Below, piece by piece: positions 1 to 6,221 of a stretch of DNA of 7,394 nucleotides. The DNA is from Victivallales bacterium (GTDB lineage Bacteria; Verrucomicrobiota; Lentisphaeria; Victivallales; UBA1829). Position 1 is the first letter of the stretch, and each line of letters begins with the position of its first letter. The stretch is from NCBI GenBank assembly GCA_016285335.1, contig JAEEQO010000155.1:1-7394 (forward strand), read 5' to 3'. Position numbers and translations under genes: made by a program. The notes below the pieces were generated by a model, which saw only the letters and a program-made list of their open reading frames with translations, had not been told where the DNA came from and did no database searches.

Positions 1-2251
1 TCACGTTGAAGCTGAACCGGCCTGGGCCGTAGCCGCGCACCTTGGATTCGGGGAGCGAGGCGAAAAGATTGCGGATGGCGGCGAAGAATCCGGTGTAGGT
101 GGCGGGATTGGAACGCGGCGTGCGGCCGATCGGGGTCTGGTCGATCATGATCGCCTTGTCGATGAATTCGAGGCCGCGGATCGCCTTGTGCGCGCCGACC
201 TCGCCCGCGTCGGCGAGCTCGAAGCGGTGTTCCAGCGCATGGCGCAGGATGCCGTTCACAAGCGAGGACTTGCCGGAGCCGGACACGCCGGTCACGCAGG
301 TGAAGACGCCGAGCGGGATCTTCACATTGATGTTCTTGAGGTTGTTGTGGGTCGCGCCGAGGATCTCAAGGAACTTGCCGGAGCCCGCGAGGCGTTTCTC
401 CGGGACGGGGATGGATTCTTCGCCGGACAGGAATTTGCCGGTAAGGGATTTCGGGCAGTTGACGAGCTCGGACGGGGGGCATGCCGCGACGACTTCGCCT
501 CCGTGGACGCCCGCGGCGGGTCCGAGGTCGATCACGTAGTCCGCGCTCTGAATGGTCTCCAGGTCGTGTTCGACCACGACCACGGTGTTTCCGATGTCCC
601 GCAGGTTTTTGAGCGTGGCGAGGAGTTTCGCGTTGTCGCGCTGATGCAGGCCGATGCTGGGCTCGTCGAGGATGTAGATCACGCCGACGAGGCCGCATCC
701 GAGCTGGGTGGCGAGGCGGATGCGCTGGGCTTCGCCGCCGGACAGCGTGCCGGATTCGCGCGTGAGCGAGAGGTAGCCGAGGCCGACGTTCTTCAGGAAC
801 ATGAGGCGGCTGCGGATTTCCTTCAGGAGCTCGGCGGCGATCTTGTCCTGCACATCGGTAAGCTTGAGGTTCGCGAGGAAATCCAGCGCGGCGGTCACGC
901 TCTTGCAGTTGAAGTCGTGGATGCTGGCGCCGCCGATCTCGACGGCGAGGCTTTCCGGGCGGAGGCGCGCGCCGTGGCAGGCGGGGCAGGTCTTCCGCAT
1001 GGTGAGCTCCATCAGGCGCGTGCGGACGCTCTCGAACTCGGAATCCTGGCTGCGGCGCTGGAGGTTGGCGAGGATGCCCTCGAACGGCTTCTTCATCTCG
1101 TGGCGTTTGCCGCGCATGTAGAAGCTGAAGTCGATGATCTCGTCGCCGCTGCCGTACAGCAGCACGTGGCGGATGTGCTCCGGCAGGTCGCGCCATTTGG
1201 TGTCCATCAGCTTCGGCACGCCGTAATGCGCGGCGATGCACTTCAGCATGTGGTTGTAGTAGATGATGAGGCGGTGCGCGCCGCGCCGCCATGCCGGGAC
1301 GGCTCCGTGACGGAGCGTGGCATCCTGGTCCTCGACGACTTTCTCCGGGTCCATGACCTGAAGCGAGCCGATGCCGCTGCACACGGGGCACGCGCCGTAG
1401 GGGCTGTTGAACGAGAAGTTGCGCGGTTCCGGCTGGGTGATGCTGATGCCGCAGTCCTCGCACGAAAGATGCTCGCTGATGAGCTCCTCGGTCCAGACTT
1501 TCCCGCCGGAACCGGAAACGAACGTGGCGTCTCGGTCCTCCAGCAGGAGCAGCAGGACGCCGTCGCCGAGCTTCAGGGCAGATTCGATGGAGTCGTTCAG
1601 GCGCGACGGGTCGAGCTTGCCGCAGACGAGACGGTCCACGACGGCTTCGATGTTGTGCTTGACCTTCTTGTCGAGCGGGGGGATATCCTCGTCGAGCGCG
1701 ACGATCTTCCGGTCGATGCGGGCACGGACATAGCCGTCCTTGCGGAGCTTGTCCAGCACGTCGCGGTGTTCGCCCTTGCGCCCGCGAACGACCGGCGCGA
1801 GGATCATCATGGCGGGCCCGGCGGGCAGCGCGAGCAGGCGGTCGCGGATGCGCTGCGCGGACTGCGCGGCGAGGACCTTGCCGCATTTCGGGCAGTGCGG
1901 CGTGCCGACGTGAGCATACAGGAGGCGGAGGTAGTCGTAGATCTCCGTCACGGTCGCGACCGTGGAACGCGGATTGGAGCCCGCGGACCGCTGTTCGATG
2001 GCGATGGACGGGGACAGCCCCTCGATGTGGCGGACCTTCGGCTTGCCCATGCGGTCGAGGAACTGCCGCGCGTAGGCGGAGAGGCTTTCCACATAGCGGC
2101 GCTGGCCCTCGGCATAGAGCGTGTCGAACGCGAGCGAGGACTTGCCGGAGCCGGAAAGCCCGGTGACGACGGTCAGGCGGTCGCGCGGGATCGTGACGTC
2201 GATGTTTTTCAGATTGTGTTCGGCTGCGCCGCGAATGATGATGTCCTGCAT
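1..2251 (-). CDS. uvrA: UvrA, excinuclease ABC subunit A (N-terminal 750 residues; 3' end outside window)
   Basis: UvrA is the damage-sensing ATPase of nucleotide excision repair; it dimerises, loads UvrB at distorted DNA and leaves. Visible in order: Walker A GLSGSGKSS (residues 31-39) followed by the hallmark LAFDTLYAEGQRRYVESLS; a CPKC pair (120-123); the first zinc module CEDC (264-267) with CPVC (288-291); ABC signature LSGGEAQRIRLA (503-514) with Walker B and LDEPSIGLHQRD just after it; then the second Walker A GVSGSGKSS (655-663). The window ends after GRFSFNV, just before the second zinc finger. By comparison with about 940 residues in E. coli, roughly 190 C-terminal residues are missing. 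I checked the frame at seven points and saw no frameshift. The start at 2251 gives the usual family N-terminus (MQDIIIRGAAEHNLKNIDV), although no good Shine-Dalgarno precedes it. It has its own promoter at 2370-2398 and lies downstream of the yigZ cluster. I see no LexA-type box. Confidence 0.97.
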   Translation of the reverse strand, partial: MQDIIIRGAAEHNLKNIDVTIPRDRLTVVTGLSGSGKSSLAFDTLYAEGQRRYVESLSAYARQFLDRMGKPKVRHIEGLSPSIAIEQRSAGSNPRSTVATVTEIYDYLRLLYAHVGTPHCPKCGKVLAAQSAQRIRDRLLALPAGPAMMILAPVVRGRKGEHRDVLDKLRKDGYVRARIDRKIVALDEDIPPLDKKVKHNIEAVVDRLVCGKLDPSRLNDSIESALKLGDGVLLLLLEDRDATFVSGSGGKVWTEELISEHLSCEDCGISITQPEPRNFSFNSPYGACPVCSGIGSLQVMDPEKVVEDQDATLRHGAVPAWRRGAHRLIIYYNHMLKCIAAHYGVPKLMDTKWRDLPEHIRHVLLYGSGDEIIDFSFYMRGKRHEMKKPFEGILANLQRRSQDSEFESVRTRLMELTMRKTCPACHGARLRPESLAVEIGGASIHDFNCKSVTAALDFLANLKLTDVQDKIAAELLKEIRSRLMFLKNVGLGYLSLTRESGTLSGGEAQRIRLATQLGCGLVGVIYILDEPSIGLHQRDNAKLLATLKNLRDIGNTVVVVEHDLETIQSADYVIDLGPAAGVHGGEVVAACPPSELVNCPKSLTGKFLSGEESIPVPEKRLAGSGKFLEILGATHNNLKNINVKIPLGVFTCVTGVSGSGKSSLVNGILRHALEHRFELADAGEVGAHKAIRGLEFIDKAIMIDQTPIGRTPRSNPATYTGFFAAIRNLFASLPESKVRGYGPGRFSFNV

Positions 2252-2338
2252 GGTGGCAGCGTCCGTTTCGTATCGGTTCGGTCGCCTGAGTAAGGCTGAC
2301 GGAGTTATTTGTTTTGTTCAGGTTATTTTACGGTGGTC

Positions 2339-2350
2339 CGCCCGCGGGCG
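2339..2350. repeat. 12-base perfect palindrome in the uvrA leader
   Basis: CGCCCGCGGGCG reads the same on both strands and lies about 13-24 bases downstream of the inferred uvrA start site. With no loop it is a poor RNA hairpin but a possible dimeric-protein site. It could equally be chance in a GC-rich genome. No recognised repressor motif matches it. Confidence 0.35.
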
Positions 2351-2369
2351 AATCCAGCCGTGAAAAACA

Positions 2370-2398
2370 AATATAGCACGGTTTCTGTCAAAGGTCAA
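2370..2398 (-). promoter_or_regulatory. sigma70-type promoter of uvrA
   Basis: On the minus strand, -35 TTGACC (2393-2398) and -10 TATATT (2370-2375) are separated by exactly 17 bases. Transcription would start near 2363, giving a uvrA leader of about 110 bases. The -35 box overlaps the last codons of the upstream acetyltransferase fragment, and that fragment's TGA (2388-2390) lies in the spacer. Read from sequence only; the start site is inferred. Confidence 0.8.
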
Positions 2399-2672
2399 AT
2401 CGTTTTCCGCGGTATTCTGGCAGGACGACCACGTGCCCCAGCACTACTTGCTCCGCGCCGATCCCGTAGAAACGGCAGGTCGCCACGGGGTAGCCGTCGT
2501 CCAGCAGCACGATGTACCGCGTGCCGTCGCCGTCGTGCTCGTCGAATTCTTCGCGCAACGGGATATGGTGCTGGCGGTTCATACCCTGGATGCGGACGGA
2601 ATACGCGCCTGCCCGCTGCCACTCGGATTCCGCTCGAAGGACCTCGATCTTCAGGTTCGGATCGTTGTTCAT
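2388..2672 (-). CDS. Truncated GNAT-family N-acetyltransferase (N-terminal 94 residues; probable remnant)
   Basis: The protein resembles the N-terminal two thirds of small GNAT acetyltransferases, which move acetyl groups from acetyl-CoA to amines. The core strands are visible: YIVLLDDGYPVATCRFY (about residues 53-69) and VVLGHVVVLPEYRGK (about 76-90). The last of these is the start of motif A, which binds the acetyl-CoA pyrophosphate. The chain then reads RFDL and stops. The expected Gly-x-Gly turn, the following helix and the C-terminal strands are absent; as I recall the family, members are about 140-150 residues. The start is well supported: GAGAGGA at 2681-2687 lies 8 bases upstream, and the ATG overlaps the stop of the preceding gene as ATGA, so it is probably still translated. 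The missing half is not visible in another frame downstream; the uvrA promoter takes its place. Most likely a 3' deletion remnant without enzyme activity. The substrate is unknown. Confidence 0.75.
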   Translation of the reverse strand: MNNDPNLKIEVLRAESEWQRAGAYSVRIQGMNRQHHIPLREEFDEHDGDGTRYIVLLDDGYPVATCRFYGIGAEQVVLGHVVVLPEYRGKRFDL

Positions 2673-3481
2673 GGGCGGCGTCCTCTCAGATAGATCCCGG
2701 CGAGCTCGTCGAGGCGGCCGGATTCGCGTTCCTTCGCGATGAAAGCGTTCACGTACTCCAGAAGGGGGTCGCCGCCCGGCGGCAGCAGGAACCCGAGCTC
2801 ACCATGCGTGAACGGAGTGTTCAGCAGCGGCGCGGCCAGCCTCGAATCCTGATTTACATAGTACTCGGCCTCCAGGATCTCCGTGATCATCACGTCCGCC
2901 CTGCCCGACGCGACCAGCCCCGGTATCTCCTCGTTGACAGGATGGATGATCAGCGTGGCTTGAGGCAGATTTGCCCGTGCGAACTTCTCGTTGAGACCGC
3001 CGGGATTCTCCATGACGCGGACCTCCGGGCGGTCGATCGCTTCCAGACTGGTGAACTTGTCCGCATCTTCGGCGCGGCAGAGGACCGTTTTGCCGTTTTC
3101 GAGGTAACCGTCGGACATCAGGGCCAGCTCCTTTCGCGCAGAAGTGATCGTGATGCCGCAGACGGCGAGGTCGAATTTCTTTGCCAGCGTATCGTCCATC
3201 AGCGTCGGCCAGGTGGTCGGCACGAATTCGAGCCGGACGCCGAGCGCCGCCGCCAGGTCCTCCGCCAGTGCGGCGTCGAACCCGACGTACTTGCCCGTTT
3301 CCGGCTCAAGATAGGACATCGGGCGGTAATCCCCGGTCGCGCCGACCAGCAGGACCCCGCGGGACCGGACCGCCGAAAGGGAATCCCGTGCGGTGGAACA
3401 TGAGGTGAGGATGAGGATAAGAAGCAGGCACAGCGCACTCAAAGACCGGAAGATTTGTTTCCCGAAAACCGTTTTTTTCAT
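2669..3481 (-). CDS. pheC: PheC-like cyclohexadienyl dehydratase / periplasmic solute-binding-fold lipoprotein
   Basis: A 270-residue protein of the type-II periplasmic binding fold. Cyclohexadienyl dehydratase converts prephenate to phenylpyruvate and arogenate to phenylalanine outside the cytoplasm. Points of resemblance to Pseudomonas PheC, from memory of that sequence: TGDYRPMSY (49-57), GFDAALAEDLA (67-77), VPTTWPTLM (87-95), FDLAVCGITI (103-112), NPGGLNEKFARANL (159-172) and DVMITEILEAEY (197-208). Glu204 aligns with the catalytic Glu173 of the Pseudomonas enzyme, and Asp51 with its Asp21. One neighbouring position that is Asp in PheC and in amino-acid-binding proteins is Glu201 here. 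The N-terminus is a lipoprotein signal: MKK, a Leu/Ile-rich core, then LTSC with Cys28 as the lipidated residue. Start choice: GAGG at 3488-3491 is 6 bases before the ATG at 3481. An alternative ATG at 3514, overlapping the yigZ stop as ATGA, would add 11 residues. A plain amino-acid transporter binding protein is the alternative, but no permease or ATPase gene is adjacent. Confidence 0.78.
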   Translation of the reverse strand: MKKTVFGKQIFRSLSALCLLLILILTSCSTARDSLSAVRSRGVLLVGATGDYRPMSYLEPETGKYVGFDAALAEDLAAALGVRLEFVPTTWPTLMDDTLAKKFDLAVCGITITSARKELALMSDGYLENGKTVLCRAEDADKFTSLEAIDRPEVRVMENPGGLNEKFARANLPQATLIIHPVNEEIPGLVASGRADVMITEILEAEYYVNQDSRLAAPLLNTPFTHGELGFLLPPGGDPLLEYVNAFIAKERESGRLDELAGIYLRGRRP

Positions 3482-3510
3482 CATTGACCTCAAAATGTTC
3501 TGAACGTCCC

Positions 3511-4116
3511 TCATGGGGTTTGTTCCTGTTGCTGCGGTGTCGCCGCGCCGCCGGTAAGATCGCGGACTGCCTCGGAGAACGCGGCGAAGTTCGCGCTCGG
3601 AAGCACGCCGGAAATCGTCACGCCTGCGGCAAACTCCTCGCCGGTGACTTCCGCCGCATAATCGGGGAAGCGGCGGCGGACCGTTTCGTAGTGAAGATAA
3701 GACAGAACGAGCGTGAAGCGGGTGAGCGGGACCAGTTCGGCGGTCGGCGCGTCGGCGAGCACGAGCTGGGCGCTCTCGGTGTAGGCCCGGACCAGTCCGC
3801 CCGTGCCGAGCTTGATCCCGCCGAACCAGCGCGTCACGGTGAGCAGCACGTTGGTGATCCCGCTGCCTTTGAGCACCTCAAGCACCGGGCGTCCCGCCGT
3901 CCCGGAGGGTTCCCCGTCGTCGGAACATCCCATCACGCCGCCCTGCGGTCCGCAGATGAAGGCGAAGACGACGTGGTTGCAGCCGGCGTAGAGGCGTTTG
4001 CGTTCGCGGCAGAGCTCCCGCGCAGCTTCCGCCGAGTCGACCGGAGTCGCCTCGGCCAGGAAACGCGATTTCCGCACCAGCAGTTCGGCGCGGGTCCCAT
4101 GTCGCAGGATCAGCAT
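3511..4116 (-). CDS. yigZ: YigZ / IMPACT-family protein (UPF0029)
   Basis: A 201-residue member of the YigZ/IMPACT family, close to the about 205 residues of E. coli YigZ. The bacterial role is not firmly established; the eukaryotic relative IMPACT acts on GCN1-dependent control of translation. The conserved core is clear: KSRFLAEATPV (16-26), GCSDDGEPSGTAGRPVLE (about 64-81), and VTRWFGGIKLGTGGLVRAY (about 94-112). The C-terminal 70 residues form the smaller alpha/beta domain typical of the family. The frame stays open upstream to 4308, but the start at 4116 is favoured: GAGGTGA (4124-4130) lies 7 bases before it, it gives the family length, and the promoter at 4165-4193 lies inside the would-be extension. 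It is first in a minus-strand cluster: its TGA overlaps a possible ATG of the pheC-like gene, so the two are probably co-transcribed. The C-terminal tail is Gln-rich and likely disordered. Confidence 0.93.
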   Translation of the reverse strand: MLILRHGTRAELLVRKSRFLAEATPVDSAEAARELCRERKRLYAGCNHVVFAFICGPQGGVMGCSDDGEPSGTAGRPVLEVLKGSGITNVLLTVTRWFGGIKLGTGGLVRAYTESAQLVLADAPTAELVPLTRFTLVLSYLHYETVRRRFPDYAAEVTGEEFAAGVTISGVLPSANFAAFSEAVRDLTGGAATPQQQEQTP

Positions 4117-4123
4117 GTCCGTT

Positions 4124-4130
4124 TCACCTC
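4124..4130 (-). promoter_or_regulatory. Ribosome binding site deciding the yigZ start
   Basis: GAGGTGA on the minus strand, 7 bases before the ATG at 4116. It excludes the much longer open frame reaching to 4308, which would place the promoter inside the coding sequence. Confidence 0.8.
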
Positions 4131-4164
4131 GGGTTATCAGTCCATGATTGCCATACACGAATGA

Positions 4165-4193
4165 AGTATACCTTTTCCCGGGCAAAAAGTCAA
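4165..4193 (-). promoter_or_regulatory. sigma70-type promoter of the yigZ cluster
   Basis: On the minus strand, -35 TTGACT (4188-4193) and -10 TATACT (4165-4170) with a 17-base spacer, about as close to consensus as constitutive promoters get. Transcription would start near 4158, giving a leader of about 40 bases ending in the GAGGTGA ribosome site. It likely drives yigZ, the pheC-like gene and the acetyltransferase fragment. Confidence 0.85.
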
Positions 4194-4330
4194 GCGGAGA
4201 ACAAAGAAAACCGTCATTTTTCGCCCGGCACGCGGGAAAGTACGGTAAATAACGCAGACTTGTTTCACATCCCGGACCGCTTTTGAGCGTGAGACGGGCG
4301 ATTGCCATCTTTTTTCCTTGTTTTTTTTCC

Positions 4331-4359
4331 TTGATTTTGATTCCCGGTCACGCTATATT
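4331..4359 (+). promoter_or_regulatory. sigma70-type promoter of the GH27 glycosidase
   Basis: -35 TTGATT (4331-4336) and -10 TATATT (4354-4359), spacer 17 bases, preceded by a T-rich tract. Transcription would start near 4366, about 80 bases before the ATG at 4447. The promoter falls within the upstream extension of the open frame, which argues for the later start. Confidence 0.8.
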
Positions 4360-4373
4360 ATTGCGACAAACGG

Positions 4374-4389
4374 AAAACGACCTCGTTTT
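4374..4389 (+). promoter_or_regulatory. Interrupted palindrome in the GH27 leader (candidate operator)
   Basis: AAAACGA, two bases, TCGTTTT: perfect 7-base arms, starting about 8 bases after the inferred transcription start. Position and symmetry suit a repressor operator (LacI- or GntR-like dimers bind such sites). As RNA it would be a short A/U-rich hairpin followed by more U residues (to 4392), so weak attenuation is another reading. No regulator gene is present in the window to pair it with. Confidence 0.4.
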
Positions 4390-4407
4390 TTTCGCAAACG
4401 CACCTCA
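4389..4407 (+). repeat. Direct repeat, copy 1 (5' leader of the GH27 gene)
   Basis: TTTTCGCAAACGCACCTCA. It matches 17 of 19 bases of a second copy at 6222-6240, just after the GH27 stop codon. Both copies are transcribed in the same orientation, one on each side of the coding sequence. Function unknown. Confidence 0.6.
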
Positions 4408-4436
4408 AAAACTACCCCCAACATCATTTCACAAAC

Positions 4437-4441
4437 GGAGG
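4437..4441 (+). promoter_or_regulatory. Ribosome binding site of the GH27 gene
   Basis: GGAGG, 5 bases before the ATG at 4447. It selects this start over earlier in-frame codons back to 4318, which lie upstream of or within the promoter. Confidence 0.85.
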
Positions 4442-4446
4442 TTTCC

Positions 4447-6219
4447 ATGAAACCGTCAATGAAAGCTCTATCCCTTGCATGTTTCATGTTTGCGGCGACG
4501 GCGCTCTCCGCCGCCGATTTCCACGACTGGGCGCCGACCCCGCCGATGGGCTGGAACAGCTTCGACTGCTTCGGCCTCAGCCTGACCGAGGCCCAGGCGA
4601 AGGAACAGGCGGAAGCCATGATCAAACAGCTGAAGCCGTTCGGATGGGACGTCTTCGTGATCGACCACCAGTGGTACAACGACAACCAGCGCGGATTCCA
4701 GAGCGACGCCCGCCACCAGTTCTCCATGGATGAATACGGCAGGTTCATTCCCGGACCGCAGCGTTTCCCGTCCTCGGTCGGCGGCAAGGGCCTGAAGCCG
4801 CTCGCCGACTACATGCACGAACGCGGGTTGAAGATCGGCGTGCATCTGATGCGCGGCATCCCGCGCCAGGCCGTTCGCGAGAACACCAAGGTCAAGGGTA
4901 CTGACTATCACGCGCAGGACATCGTGAACATGCGCAGCACGTGTGCATGGAATCAGGATATGTACGGCGTCGACATGCGCAAGCCGGGCGCGCAGGAATA
5001 CTATGATTCCCTGTTCGAACAGTTCGCCGAGTGGGGCCTCGACTTCATCAAGATCGACGATCTCTCCCGCCCGTACGCCACCGCAGAGATCGAAGCCATC
5101 CGCAAGGCCATCGACAAGTGCGGCCGCCCGATCATCCTCAGCCTCTCCCCCGGCGACACCCCGATCCAGAACGGCGAACACGCCGACAAGCACGCGAACA
5201 TGTGGCGCGTGTCCGACGACTTCTGGGACCGCTGGGCTCCGCTCTACGGCATGTTCGGCCGCCTGCATCGCTGGGAACCCTACCGCATCAAAGGTTCCTG
5301 GCCGGACGCCGACATGCTTCCGTTCGGCATCATCCAGTTCAACCGCAAGACCAACTTCACGCAGGACGAGCAGCGCCTGTGTTTCACCCTCTGGTCGATC
5401 GCGCGTTCCCCGCTCATCCTCGGCGCGGACATGACCAAGCTCGACGACTGGACGCTGAAGCTCCTCACGAACAAGGAAGTCATCGAGATCAACCAGAACA
5501 GCGAAAACAACCGCCAGCTCTCGCAGAAGGGCGACCTCTTCGTCTGGACCGCCGACGTCCCCGGCAGCAAGGACAAATACGTCGCGCTCTTCAACGCCTC
5601 CACGCCCGGCACGCACAACATCGATTACCAGAAGGCCAAATACCACAGCATCAAGGTCGGCGGCTCCGGCGTGCGCGAAGCGGAGATCAAGGCCGACATC
5701 GGCGGCTCGAAGTCCTTCGCGCTGGCCGTGACCGACGGCGGCGACGGCATCAACTACGACCACGCCGCCTGGCTGGAACCGGTCCTCTCCGGTCCCGCCG
5801 GCACGAAGAAGCTCACCGAGCTCCGCTGGAAGAGCGCCACGCAGGGCTGGGGCAACACCCGCGTCGGGCAGACCTCCGACGGTCGCCAGATCGACGGCAT
5901 CGGCACGCACGCCGCCTCGGTCATCATCTACGACCGCCCGGAAGGCTACGACACCATCACCGCGCGCGGCGTCCTGGCAGACGGCACCGACCGCCAGGGC
6001 GGCACGGTCGAGTTCCTCATCCTGACCGACGAGGCGTTCGACGTGGAGGTGAAGGACACGGCGGAAGTCTCCGTGGACTTCGCCGAACTCGGCATCGGCA
6101 AAAAGGCCAAAGTCCGCGACCTGTGGGAAGGAAAGGACCTCGGGACTTTCGAGGGATCCTTCTCCCGCGTGCTCAAATGCCACTCCGCCGGAGTTTACCG
6201 CGTGAGCCCGGCCGACTGA
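4447..6219 (+). CDS. Secreted GH27 alpha-galactosidase-like glycosidase with inserted NPCBM domain
   Basis: A 590-residue exported glycoside hydrolase of family 27 (clan GH-D, retaining). Members cleave terminal alpha-galactosides, with some alpha-GalNAc, isomaltose or beta-L-arabinopyranose specificities. A Sec signal peptide occupies residues 1-22 or so (cleavage after ALSA). The TIM barrel starts at PPMGWNSFDCFG (32-43). Catalytic residues by family alignment: nucleophile Asp204 in FIKIDD (200-205) and acid/base Asp258 in MWRVSDDFW (252-260); WPDADMLPFG (285-294) is also conserved. At VIDHQWY (71-77) the family's Asp-Asp pair is Asp73-His74. A beta-sandwich begins at KYVALFNAS (377-385). 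It is interrupted by an NPCBM carbohydrate-binding module at about 404-528, with LRWKSATQGWGN (459-470) and GIGTHAASVIIYD (484-496) diagnostic. It then resumes with VSVDFAELGIG to VYRVSP. Single-gene unit with its own promoter and terminator. The exact substrate is not certain. Confidence 0.93.
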   Translation: MKPSMKALSLACFMFAATALSAADFHDWAPTPPMGWNSFDCFGLSLTEAQAKEQAEAMIKQLKPFGWDVFVIDHQWYNDNQRGFQSDARHQFSMDEYGRFIPGPQRFPSSVGGKGLKPLADYMHERGLKIGVHLMRGIPRQAVRENTKVKGTDYHAQDIVNMRSTCAWNQDMYGVDMRKPGAQEYYDSLFEQFAEWGLDFIKIDDLSRPYATAEIEAIRKAIDKCGRPIILSLSPGDTPIQNGEHADKHANMWRVSDDFWDRWAPLYGMFGRLHRWEPYRIKGSWPDADMLPFGIIQFNRKTNFTQDEQRLCFTLWSIARSPLILGADMTKLDDWTLKLLTNKEVIEINQNSENNRQLSQKGDLFVWTADVPGSKDKYVALFNASTPGTHNIDYQKAKYHSIKVGGSGVREAEIKADIGGSKSFALAVTDGGDGINYDHAAWLEPVLSGPAGTKKLTELRWKSATQGWGNTRVGQTSDGRQIDGIGTHAASVIIYDRPEGYDTITARGVLADGTDRQGGTVEFLILTDEAFDVEVKDTAEVSVDFAELGIGKKAKVRDLWEGKDLGTFEGSFSRVLKCHSAGVYRVSPAD

Positions 6220-6221
6220 GC

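Larger units (their letters stand above)
4117..4446. other. Divergent intergenic control region between yigZ and the GH27 gene
   Basis: 330 bases without a gene. It holds two back-to-back promoters: yigZ on the minus strand at 4165-4193 and the GH27 gene on the plus strand at 4331-4359. Their -35 boxes are 137 bases apart. The plus-strand leader contains an interrupted palindrome (4374-4389) and one copy of a 19-base repeat (4389-4407). A T-rich tract at 4309-4330 lies directly upstream of the GH27 -35 box and could act as an UP-element-like sequence. In 4194-4308 I see only weak inverted repeats around CCCG/CGGG and no recognisable regulator site. Confidence 0.7.

Noticed and set aside
1260..1330. 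GC-rich stretch within uvrA with local inverted symmetry that might be an insertion
   Set aside because: The frame stays open and the translation (ATLRHGAVPAWRRG) aligns with the corresponding segment of E. coli UvrA, so it is normal coding sequence.
188..2293. Long plus-strand open frames opposite uvrA, including one of 701 codons, and a 506-codon minus-strand frame
   Set aside because: They overlap the uvrA frame, whose motifs are unambiguous. Their translations are low-complexity, rich in Arg/Ala/Asp/Val, as expected for shadow frames of a GC-rich gene.
2280..2400. Possible LexA (SOS) box upstream of uvrA
   Set aside because: I found neither a CTGT-N8-ACAG nor a GAAC-N4-GTTC type palindrome in the promoter region.
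2309..3403. 364-codon plus-strand open frame opposite the GNAT fragment and the pheC-like gene
   Set aside because: Shadow of recognisable minus-strand genes; Arg-rich with no family resemblance and no ribosome site.
4117..4308. N-terminal extension of yigZ by 64 residues
   Set aside because: The extension contains the yigZ promoter and leader, is unlike the family, and a good ribosome site precedes the ATG at 4116.
4468..6183. 571-codon minus-strand open frame opposite the GH27 gene
   Set aside because: Antisense shadow produced by codon bias; the plus-strand product is clearly a glycosidase.
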